A stretch of 64,000 bases of DNA from Liolophura sinensis. Lineage: Eukaryota; Mollusca; Polyplacophora; Chitonida; Chitonidae. The notes below the pieces were generated by a model that was not told where the DNA came from, did not search any database, and was given only the letters and a program-made list of their open reading frames with translations. Positions 38,901-50,900 of the stretch are shown one piece after another. How positions within the stretch are numbered: position 1 is the first letter of the stretch; each line of letters opens with the position of its first letter. The translations under genes were made by a program, and so were the position numbers. The stretch lies in assembly GCF_032854445.1 (NCBI RefSeq), contig NW_027017953.1, positions 252,501 through 316,500 on the forward strand. The letters run 5' to 3'.

Positions 38901-41900
38901 ATGCCACAGGACAATCATATAAAATAAAGTCTTCTCTTTGCCTACTCACATGCCACAGGACAAACACGTGATGTAAAGTCTTCTCTTTGCGTACTCACAT
39001 GCCACAGGACAATCACATGAAATAAAGTCTTATGTTTGCCTACTCACATGCCACAGGATAAGCATGTGGTGTAAAGTCTTCTCTTTGCGTACTCACATGC
39101 CACAGGACAAACATGTGGTGTAAAGGTGTAAAGTCTTCTGTTTGTCTACTCACATGCCACAGGACTATCACATGAAATAAAGTCTTATGTTTGCCTACTC
39201 ACATGCCACAGGATAAGCATGTGGTGTAAAGTCTTCTCTTTGCGTACTCACATGCCACAGGACAAACATGTGGTGTAAAGGTGTAAAGTCTTCTGTTTGT
39301 CTACACACATACCACAGGACAAGCACATGGTGTAAAGTCCTCTCTTTGCAAACTCACATACCACAGGACAAGCACATGGTGTAAAGTCTTCTCTTTGCGT
39401 ACTCACATACCACAGGACAAACATGTGGTGTAAAGGTGTAAAGTCTTCTATTTGTCTACACACATACCATAGGACAAGCACATGGTGTAAAGTCTTCTCT
39501 TTGCATACTCACATACCACAGGACAAGCATGTGGTGTAAAGTCTTCTGTTTGTGTACTCACATGCCACAGGACAAGCATGTGGTGTAGAGTCCACTGTTT
39601 GCTTACTCACAAGCCACAGGACAAGCACATGGTGTAAAGTCTTCTCTTTGTGTACTCACATGCCACAGGACAAGCACGTGGCATAAATTCTTGTTTGCCT
39701 ACACATGCCACAGGACAAGCATGTGGTGTAAAGTCTTCTGTTTGCCTACTCGCATGCCACAGGACAAGCACGTGGTGTAAAGTCTTCTGTTTGCCTACTC
39801 ACATGCCACAGGACAAGCACGTGGTGTAAAGTCTTCTGTTTGTCTACTCGCATGCCACAGGACAAGCACGTGGTGTAAAGTCTTCTGTTGGTCTACTTGC
39901 ATGCCACAGGACAAGCACGTGGTGTAAAGTCTTCTGTTTGTCTACTCGCATGCCACAGGACAAGCACGTGGTGTAAAGTCTTCTGTTTGTCTACTCACAT
40001 GCCACAGGACAAGCATGTGGTGTAAATTCTTCATTTTGCCTGCATACATGCCACAGGACAAGCATGTGGTGTAAAGTCTTCTGTTTGCCTAGTCACATGC
40101 CACAGGACAAGCACGTGGTGTAAAGTCTTCTGTTTGTCTACTCACATGCCACAGGACAAGCACATGATATAAAATCTTCACTTTGTCTACTCACATGTCA
40201 CAGGATAAGAACATGGAGTACAGTTTTCTACTTGTGTATTCACATTTCTCAGGACAATCATGTGGAATAAAGTCTTCTCTTTGTGTACTTACATTCCACA
40301 CTCTGCGAACTCACTTGACACAGGACAAACATGTTGAAGGTGGGATTGATTTTTGTTGCTCTGTATAATCCAGCTATCTTGGATTTCTTGACTCTGATAC
40401 ATGTATCTGTGGCTAAGTTATTCTGCTTCCTACTTAAACAATGATGTTACCTGCATGCATGTAGGGGACAGTTGGGATTGATTTTGGTTACTCTTAGGCA
40501 TCTGTTATAGCTGCTGTCAGCCATCGGAGATGTCCAGACTACCATACTGTTCTGCTTTACATCACAGATCAGCATATACTGAGAATTGATATTAGTCCCA
40601 TAATAACATGAGGAAACAGTGCTCAGCTTGTTTAAAGGCTTGGGCTTCAAGAGAATGAATATAGCTTCCTGAATATATTGAAAGTCAAATTTATAAAGAA
40701 AATCAGCGAAAATGGTTACACAGATACTTGAGTGTTTGTTGTGGAATGTGACAGAGCAAAAGCCTGGTAGTTGTCCTCGTCTCTGCCTCTCTCCTGCCTT
40801 CTGCTGTCAACACTGTGAGTATTTCCATGTATATGTAGCTAGGTGTACCTGATGGCAGTCTGATGCTTCAGATGAGTGGACAACTGCTCACCTGGTGAGG
40901 GTTGCAGATTCTGATGTGGTGTTACCTCGGTTCCTAAGGTACCTGGTGAGATGTGGTGTTGCCTCATGAGGTATGTGAGGTACCTGGTGAGATGTGGTGT
41001 TACCTCATGAGGTTTGTGAGGTACCTGGTGAGGTTGGTGTTACCTCATGAGGTTTTTGAGGTACCTGGTGAGGCTGATGTTACCTCTTGAGGGTTATGAG
41101 GTACATGGTTAGGTGCGGTTGTATCCCCAAGGTGTGCTGTACCTGTAAATTTGAGTGCCATCAGAACACTGCGAAGGTGGCACTACATGTCCGTGAAATG
41201 GGAAATATGCGGTGATGTCACTGCCTTGATTTGCATTGTGGGCTTTACATGTACCTGTTTGTGAGGCAAGATATGCCATGTTTGTTGAGAGTAAAGTTTA
41301 AACAAACATAATGCTTTGATACGATTTGAAACAGCATTTCCATGAACTATTTATAAGGCGCTGAGTAGAGTTCACTTGGCTGATATCACAATTCGACAAA
41401 ATGGTAAACTTTTTATTTGATATGATGAATTTAATGACAGCCTGCAATGAGCTCTGAACAAGTTAAAAGCACAAAATGGTAATCTGGTTCATTTTTTCTC
41501 TTGGATATCTGATGTACATGGACATGCACGTTTGGTGTTGGGAAGGGAGTCAGGAATGAGCATCTGCTTGCAGTGGTGGTGGCCACAAGATTTTGTTTGT
41601 GTTGTCCCTAAAGCAAGTGTGTTCAAAAGGAAAACTGAACACATTGGTGTGGGTTTCTAGAATTTATTTTACTCAAAAAGATTACTTAATAATATTTACA
41701 TTAAAAACATTACCAGTGAGATAAAGAAAGAAGGTATTACACTGTATGTGACAAACTTATTTTCATAAGAAATAATGTGTATATTATCTACATCATTGTA
41801 CTTACATCTGCATCTATATGTACTCTCTGTCTTCATGGTTTAGACATTTATGTTGTGAGTAATGTGAGTGAAAAAACAAGTAACTGACACTACTATGTAA

Positions 41901-44900
41901 ACTGAGATGTTGAACCTCGTAATCCATCTACAGAGCCAGGAATCATCGCTTTTGTTCAGAAATGCAACTGATACAATAGCACTAGAGCATGATTGCACCA
42001 TCTTCCATAAGATCAGATAGATCTGGTATTCATTCCTGAATCGAATCATACCTAAAACATTACCATTGGTAATCTTGGCATTTCCTCGCGTGGCGTTTGG
42101 CATAAAGAGGAATGGACTAAGTATTGGTTGGTGTTTGGCATAAAGAGGAATGGACCAATTACTGGTTGGTGTTTGGCATAAAGAGGAATGGACCAAGTAT
42201 TGGTTGGTGTTTGGCATAAAGAGGAATGGACCAAGAATTGGTTGGTGTTTGGCATAAAGAGGAATGGACCAAGTATTGGTTGGTGTTTGGCATAAAGAGG
42301 AATGGACCAAGTATTGGTTGGTGTTTGGCATAAAGAGGAATGGACCAAGTATTGGTTGGTGTTTGGCGTAAGAGAAATGGACTAAGTATTGGTTGGTGTT
42401 TGGTGTAAAGAGGAATGGACTAAGTATTGGTTGGTGTTTGGCATAAAGAGGAATGGACCAAGTATTGGTTGGTGTTTGGTGTAAAGAGGAATGGACCAAG
42501 TATTGGTTGGTGTTTGGCATAAAGAGGAATGGACCAAGTATTGGTTGGTGTTTGGCATAAAGAGGAATGGACCAAGTATTTGTTGGTGTTTGGCGTAAAG
42601 AGGAATGGACTAAGTATTGGTTGGTGTTTGGCGTAAAGAGGAATGGACCAAGTACTGGTTGGTGTTTGGCATAAAGAGGAATGGTCCAAGTACTGGTTGG
42701 CGTTTGGCGTAAAGAGAAATAGACTAAGTACTGGTTGGTGTTTGGTGTAAAGAGGAATGGACCAAGTATTGGTTGGTGTTTGTGTCTGGCATGCTACAAG
42801 GAGACACCATTATTATTTGTCTGAAATAATGTTGAAATTGATGTTTACCTGCGATCCAACAAACAAGCAAACAGTTTTTATACATGTAATTAGATGCACT
42901 CATGATAACCTACATGGACTGTCATTCCCTTAAAAACACTTCCTTACCTGTAATAGTGGTGAACCATTCAGCCATTCACCTTTCATTCACATGCCTGAAC
43001 TGGTCATTCATTGGTAACTATCCAGTGTAACACACAGTGATAGTCAACACTACATGTATCAGCCCGGGTAACTACAGAGAACTGTCCAGAATAAAAAACA
43101 GTGACAGTCACACTATCAGCCAAAATCAGGGTCATAACTACATAGAACTGTCCAGAATAAAACACAGTGATAGTCACACTATCAGCCAAAATGTGGGTCA
43201 TAACTACATGGAACTGTCCAGAATAAAACACAGTGATAGTCACACTGTCAGTCAAAATGTAGGTCATAACTACTTGGAACTGTCCAGAATAAAAAACAGT
43301 GACAGTCACACTATCAGCCAAAATGTAGGTCATAACTACATGGAACTGTTCAGAATAAAACACAGTGACAGCCACACTATCAGCCAAAATGTAGGTCATA
43401 ACTACATGGAACTGTCCAGAATAAAACACAGTGATAGTCACACTGTCAGCCAAAATCTGGGTCAAAACTACATGGAACTGTCCAGAATAAAACACAGTGA
43501 TAGTCACACTGTCAGCCAAAATCTGGGTCATAACTACATGGAACTGTCCAGAATAAAACACAGTGATAGTCACACTGTCAGCCAAAATCTGGATCATAAC
43601 AATCGGGAACTATCCAGAGTAATACACAGTGACAATGTAGTGTCAGCTAACGTCAGGGTCACACAGGTACCAGCATATCCTTTCATTTACCACTGTGCAC
43701 ACAAGCTGTTGCATGAAAACTGGGCCATGTTCTGTGTCTTCTTGTAATAGCTACATGTAGATTACACCTTGCAAGGAGAGTTACAGTTGTGGAGGGTAGG
43801 TCATGAGTAGAACCACAGCTGTGATTGTGATACAGTGTAAATATACGTGCCTCTGACAGAGTGTAAATACCTGTGACTGTGATACAATGTAAATATGCTG
43901 TGATTGTGATAGAGTGTAAATACACTGTGATAGAGTGTAAATGTGCTGTGACTGTGATACAATGTAACTATGCTTTGACTGTGATACATTGTAAATATGC
44001 TGTGACTATGATACAATGTAAATATTTTGTGACTGTGATATAATTTAAATATTCTGTGATAGAGTGTAAATACGCTGTGACTGTGATCCAGTGTAAATAT
44101 GCCATGATTGTGATACATTGTAAATATTCTGTGACTGTGATACATTGTAAATATGTTGTGATTGTGATCGGGTGTAAATACACTGTGATAGAGTGTAAAT
44201 ACGCTGTGACTGTGATACATTGTAAATATGCTGTGACTGTGATACATTGTAAATATGCTCTGACTGTGATACAGTGTAAATATTCTGTGACTGTGATACA
44301 ATTTAAATATGCTGTGACTGTGATACAATGTAAATATGCTGTGATAGAGTGTAAATACACTGTGATAGAGTTTAAATACGCTGTGACTGTGATCCAGTGT
44401 AAATATGCCATGATTGTGATACACTGTAAATATTCCGTGACTGTGATACATTGTAAATATGCTGCGAGTGGGATACAATGCAAATATGTCATGACTGTGA
44501 TACAATGCAGATATGCTGTGACGGTGATAGAGTGTAAATATGCTGTGACTGTGATAGGGTGTAAATATGCTGACTGTGATAGGGTGTAAATATGCTATAA
44601 CTGTGATACATTGTAAATATGCTGTGACTGTGATACATTGTAAATATGCTGTGACTGTGATACAATGTAAATATGCTGTGACTGTGATACATTGTAAATA
44701 TGCTGTGACTGTAATACAGTGTAAATATGCTGTGACTGTGATACAATGTTAATATGCTGTGACTGTGATACATTTTAAATATGCTGTGACTGTGATACAA
44801 TATAAATATGCTGTGACTGTGATACATTGTAAATATGCTGTGACTGAGATACAATGTAAATATGCTGTGACTGTGATGCAGATGTGTGGTAATCTTATCA

Positions 44901-47900
44901 CCTTTCTCCATTTCCAGGGTGTCTTGTGGGCCATCTCTCTCATCTCTGCCATTTCACCTCCAGCCATTATATTTGTGAGTATATTAAATCAAGTCATAAA
45001 AGTAAGATATTTGTAAATACTCGTTCATGTATGGCATGCTTTACCCAGATCCTGTAGCCTTAATCTGACCTTGCTTCATAAAAGTAAAATAGTCTTGTCA
45101 CCCACATCATAGAAATGTTACATGGGAATTTGGAAAAGGCTTGGATGTGATCTGTTATTCCATGTTCCACCTCTTCTGTGAAGTGTAAATATATTTGTTT
45201 TATAGGTAAAGAATTTGTAACAGTTCACATTGTTGATAAAGTGAGTGTGTAACATATTACTGATGGGATGACTTGTGACAATCCACATTACTGATGAAGT
45301 GACTGACAATTGACACCACTGATGAAGTAACTGTGACAATTCACAATACTGATGAAGCAAATGTAGCAATGCACATTACTGTTGAAGTGACTGTGACAAT
45401 CCACAGCACTGATTAAGTGACTAACAATTCACAATACTGATGAAGCAACTGTAACAATTCACATTACTGATGAAATGACTGTGACAATCCACAGTACCGA
45501 TTAAGTGACTAACAATTCACAATACTGATGAAGCAGCTGTAACAATTCACATTACTGATGAAATGACTGTGACAATCCACAGTACCGATTAAGTGACTAA
45601 CAATTCACAATACTGATGAAGCAGCTGTAACAATTCACATTACTGATGAAATGACTGTGACAATCCACAGTACCGATTAAGTGACTAATAATTCACAATA
45701 CTTATGAAGCAACTGTAACAATTCACATTACTGATGAAGGGACTGACAGTTCACAATACTGATGAAGCAAGTGTAACAATTCACAATGAAGTGACTGTGA
45801 CAATCCACATTACTGATGAAGGGACTGACAATTCACAATACTGATGAAGGGACTGAGTGTTGATAAGGTGGTGTATTTTTACACATATGATCATTACATA
45901 TGCTTTCTTCACCAACAGAATGGCACGGTAATTGGTGAGCCCAACATGCCATGCCCGCCATTCAGGAACAATGATTACGTGCCAGTGTACAGCTGTAGCA
46001 TGGCTAAGGAGACAATTCTGCTGGGACTGATCAGCTTGCTGCTAACCATCCTCAACATACTCTGTATCTTCTTCATGAGCATCGTCGTGTTGAAGGTCAG
46101 TCCCCCTGTAATGTACTCTGCTAGGTTTGGGGTTTCTCTTAGCATGATCAAATCAGTTTTCCTGTAATGTACTCTGCCAGATTTTGGGGATTGTCTTAGC
46201 CGGATCAGATCAGTTTTCCTGTAATGTACTCTGCCAGATTTGGGGATTGTCTTAGCCGGATCAGATCAGTTTTCCTGTAATGTACTCTGCTAGGTTTGGG
46301 GATTGTCTTAGCCAGATCAGATCAGTTCTCCTGTAATGTACTCTGCTAGGTTTGGAGATTGTCTTAGCTGGATGAGATCAGTTCTCCTGTAATTTACTCT
46401 GCCAAATTTGGGGATTGTCTTAGCCAGATCAGATCAGTCTTTCTGTAATGTACTCTGCTTGGTTTGGGGATCGTCTTAGTTGGATCAGATCAGTCCTCCT
46501 GTAATGTACTCTGCTAGGTTTGGGGTTTGTCTTAGCTTGATCAAATCAGTTTTCCTGTAATGTACTCTGTTAGGTTTGGTGGAAATGCTTGGGGTCTGTG
46601 TCATTTATACTGGATGGGGTGTCATGGTTGGTGTAAATGCCTGGGGTCAGTGTCAGTTATACTGGATGGTGCGTCATGGTTGGTGGAAATGCCTGGGGTC
46701 TGTGTCATTCAAACAGAATGATGGACAGGCAGGATGAAACATCTTGATTGGTGTCAGACAGGATGGAGCATCATGATTGGTGTCAGACAGGATGGAGTGT
46801 CATGTCTGGTGTCAGACAGGATGCAGTGTCATGTATTGTGTCAGGATCAGTCTGATAGGATGGAGTGTCATGTCTGGTGTCAGGATAAGTCTGATAGGAT
46901 GCAGTGTCATGTCTAGTGACAGTGTCAGTCAGACTGGCTGGAGAATCATGGTTGATGTCAGTGCCAGACAGGATGCAGTGTTATGTCTGGTGTAAGTGTC
47001 ACTCGGTCCAGAGAGAGTGTCTTGGTAGGTATTGTATGTGTCCATCTGGTATCTTCAGCACAATGTATCAGTGAATCAGCCATATAATACTGCCATATTG
47101 ACAGCGGCTTGCTGTTTTCTTCTCATCTCGTTCACTCCACATTTGTCATTTGTGACACAGACTGTATCAACTACAAATACATGTACAGATGCAGCAGTGT
47201 AGAAAGCTGACATATAATCTTTAATAGGAGGAAGCCAAAGTTGTTAAGGTGAAAAACATTGTGGAAATGTACTGTAATAAATTGTCACACCACTGTAACA
47301 CTTGTGTGACTAACTGTGACAAATTTTATGAATTTATGATGTGAGTAATTTGAATTGTGTGCTGTGATCTGTGGTGTGAATGCCTCCCTTTGTCTGTTGT
47401 TGTTGTTATGTACATGTAGATGCCTGTACCAGGATGATTTTCTTTCAGATTAAGGAGGTCGCCCCTCACACAGCCACGTCTGCGGCAGCTCAGAGCTTTT
47501 GGAAAAAAGACATTAAGGTAACACAAATTTTTAATATACTGCTCAACGGTATAACAGCAGCAGTTTTAGTTCATATTTAATATACTGGTAAACAATACTT
47601 GTTTGCATGTTCCTTCTATCGGACACTGTAGCCTCAATGATGCACAGTGCCTGGTACACGTGTTCCTTCGCTCTGACACTGTAGTCTTGATGATGTTCCT
47701 TCTCTCTTACACTTTATCTCACCATTTATCATAAATCATTTCTCAGCTGTGGATGGACATTTCTTTTCTTCAGGTAGCGAGGAAGTCGTACAGTACAGTT
47801 AAAGGCCCGTATGGCGCCACCCTCAAGAAGCAGTTCCTGGAGGAATATTCGGTCTGTAATCTTGTCACAGTTGTATGTGTTAAATACAGTTTTCCATATT

Positions 47901-50900
47901 ATTGTTATCCATTTTGGCCCACTTTTATACAAATATTTCTTTTTAATCTTTTCTCAAAAATTACATTTTCACCTGATATTTTTAACCTAGATGAAGGCAG
48001 TACTTCAAATGGTGCAGTATTAATATTAAGATCTTCTTTTGTACTGCGATATTTTCATTACTGTGATAACACTTCAGATTTTCCAAACTTTGTTCTCTTT
48101 CCTCCCAGGGTGGATGCAAGGATTTATTGACTGTTAAATGTTCCTCACAGAGCATGCAAGCTCAAGTGTACTTGCCGAACCAAAGAAAAGTCCTCCAGAT
48201 TCACCTGCCCCCACCATGCTCAGGGCCCCCACCATGCTCAGGGCCCCCACCATGCTCATGGCTTCTGTGAGGTCAATGCCCCCACCATCCTCATGGCTCC
48301 TGTGAGGTCAGCATCCACCCCATGCTCAGTTTTTTTTGTGAGGTCACTGCCCCCCACCATGCTTAGGGCTTCCACCATGCTCAGGGCTTTTAAAAGGTCA
48401 GTGCCCCCTCCATGCTCAGGGCTTTTGTGAGATCAGTGCACCCACCATTCTCAAGGCTTTTGGAGGTCAGTGCCCCCACCATGCTCACGGCCGTTGTGAG
48501 GTCAGTGCCCTCACCATTCTCAGGACTTTTTGAGGTCAGTGGCCCCACTGTGCCCAGGGTTTGTGTGAGTTCAGTGCCCCCTCTATTTCCTGGGCTTTTT
48601 TTTGTTATCATTGCCCCCACCATTCTCGGAGCTTTTTGAGGTCAGTGCCCCCACCATTCTTGGGGCTTTTTGAGGTCAGTGCCCCTACCATGATCAGGGC
48701 TTTAGTGAGGTCAATGCCCCCATCATTCTCAGGGCTTTTTGAGATCAGTGCCCCCCCCCCCCCCCATGCTCAGGGCTTTTGTGAGGTTAATGCCCCCACC
48801 ATTCTCGGAGCTTTTTAAAGTCAGTGCCCCCACCATGCTCGGGCTTTTGTGAGGTCAGTGCCTCCACCATGCTCGCAGCTTTTGTGAGGTTAGTTCCCCC
48901 ACCATTTTCGGGGCTTTTGTGAAGCCAGTGCCCCCACCATTCTCAGGGCTTTTGTGAGGACAGTGCCCCCACCATGCATAGAGCTTTTGTGAGGTCATTG
49001 CCCCCACCGTGCACGGGGCTTTTTTGAGCTCAGTGGCCCCTCCATGTCCTGGGCTTCTGTGATATCAATGCCTCCACCATTCTCAGAGCTTTTTGAGGTC
49101 AGTACCCCCACCATGCTCAGGGCTTTTGTGAGGTCAGTGTCCCCACCATGCTCGAGCTTTTGTGAGGACAGTGCCCTCACCATTCTTGAGGCCTTTTTGA
49201 GGTCAGTGCCCCCACCTTGCTCGGGGCTTTTGTGAGGTTAATGCCCCCATCATGCTTGAGGATTTTGTGAGGTCATTCCCCCCACCATGCTCTGGGCTTT
49301 TGTGAGGTCAATGCTCCCATCATGTCCAGGGCTTTTGTGAGGTTAGTGCCCCCACCATTCTCGGGGCTTTTGTGAAGTCAATGCACCCACCATTCTCAGG
49401 GCTTTTGTGAGGTCAGTGCCCCCACCACGCTGGAGCTTTGTGAGGACATTGCCCCCACCATTCTCGAGACCTTTTTGAGTTCAGTGCCCCCACCTTGTTT
49501 GGGGCTTTTGTGAGGTTAATGACCCATCATGCTTGGGGCTTTTATGAGGTCATTCCCCCCACCATGCTCTGGGCTTTTGTGAGGTCAGCGCTCCCATCAT
49601 GTCCAGGGCTTTTGTGAGGTCAGTGCCCCCACCATGCTCGGGGCTTTTTGAGGTCAGTGCCCCCACCATGCTTAGGGCTTTTGTAATGTCAGTGCCCCCA
49701 CCATGCTCAAGCTTTTATGAGGTCATTGCCCCCACCATGCTCAGGGCTTTTTGAGGTCAGTGCCCACGCCATTCTCAGGGCTTTTGTGAGGTCAGTGCCC
49801 CCACCCTGCTCGGGCTTTTGTGAGGTCAGTGTTCCCATCCTGCTCGGGATGTTTTGAGGTCATTGCCCCCACCCTGCTCGGGCTTTTGTGAGGTCAGTGC
49901 CCCCACCCTGCTCGGGCTTTTGTGAGGTCAGTGCCCCCACTATTCTCAGGGTTTTTGTGAGGTTAGTGCTCCGACCCTGCTCGGGCTTTTGTGAGGTCAG
50001 TGCTCCCACCCTGCTCGGGCTTTTGTGAGGTCAGTGCCCCCACCCTGCTCGGGCTTTTTGAGGTCAGTGTTCCCATCCTGCTCAGGCTTTTGTGAGGTCA
50101 TTGCCCCCACCCTGCTCGGGCTTTTGTGAGGTCAGTGCCCCCACCCTGCTCGGGCTTTTGTGAGGTCAGTGCCCCCACTATTCTCAGGGCTTTTGTGAGG
50201 TCAGTGCTCCCACCCTGCTTGGGCTTTTGTGAGATCAGTGCCCCCACCCTGCTTGGGCTTTTGTGAGGTCAGTGCCCCCACCCTGCTTGGGCTTTTGTGA
50301 GGTCAGTGCCCCCACTATTCTCAGGGCTTTTGTGAGGTCAGTGCCCCCACCCTGCTTGGGCTTTTGTGAGGTCAGTGCCCCCACCCTGCTCGGGCTTTTG
50401 TGAGGCCAGTGCCCCCACCATGCTCAGGGCTTTTTGAGGTCAGTGCCCACCCCATTCTCAGGGCTTTTGTGAGGTCAGTGCCCCCACCCTGCTCGGGCTT
50501 TTGTGAGGTCAGTGCTCCCATCCTGCTCGGGCTTTTGTGAGGTCATTGCCCCCACCCTGCTCGGGCTTTTGTGAGGTCAGTGCCCCCACCCTGCTCGGGC
50601 TTTTGTGACGTCAGTGCCGCCACTGTTCTCAGGGCTTTCGTGAGGTCATTGCCACCACCATGCTCAGGGCTTCTGTGAGGTCAACAGCACTGATATGACC
50701 AGCAGTTTGAAGTGTGTTGGAGATGATTTTGTCTTCAAAAAAATGACATTACAGTACACCATAAGTATGAGTCTGCTATATTAGTCAGTGGGTCACACAT
50801 GGGACAGTTCTTCAGTTACTTGCCAAAAGGCAGGTGGTTTACTCCCAGCTCTCTGGTTTCCTCTACCCATAAAAAATTTCTTGTCATTGTATAAGATATG

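Noticed and set aside
43004-43747. Repeat ORFs of 197 and 236 codons
   Set aside because: The 66-bp period explains them, and they lie inside intron 10 of the DUF389 gene.
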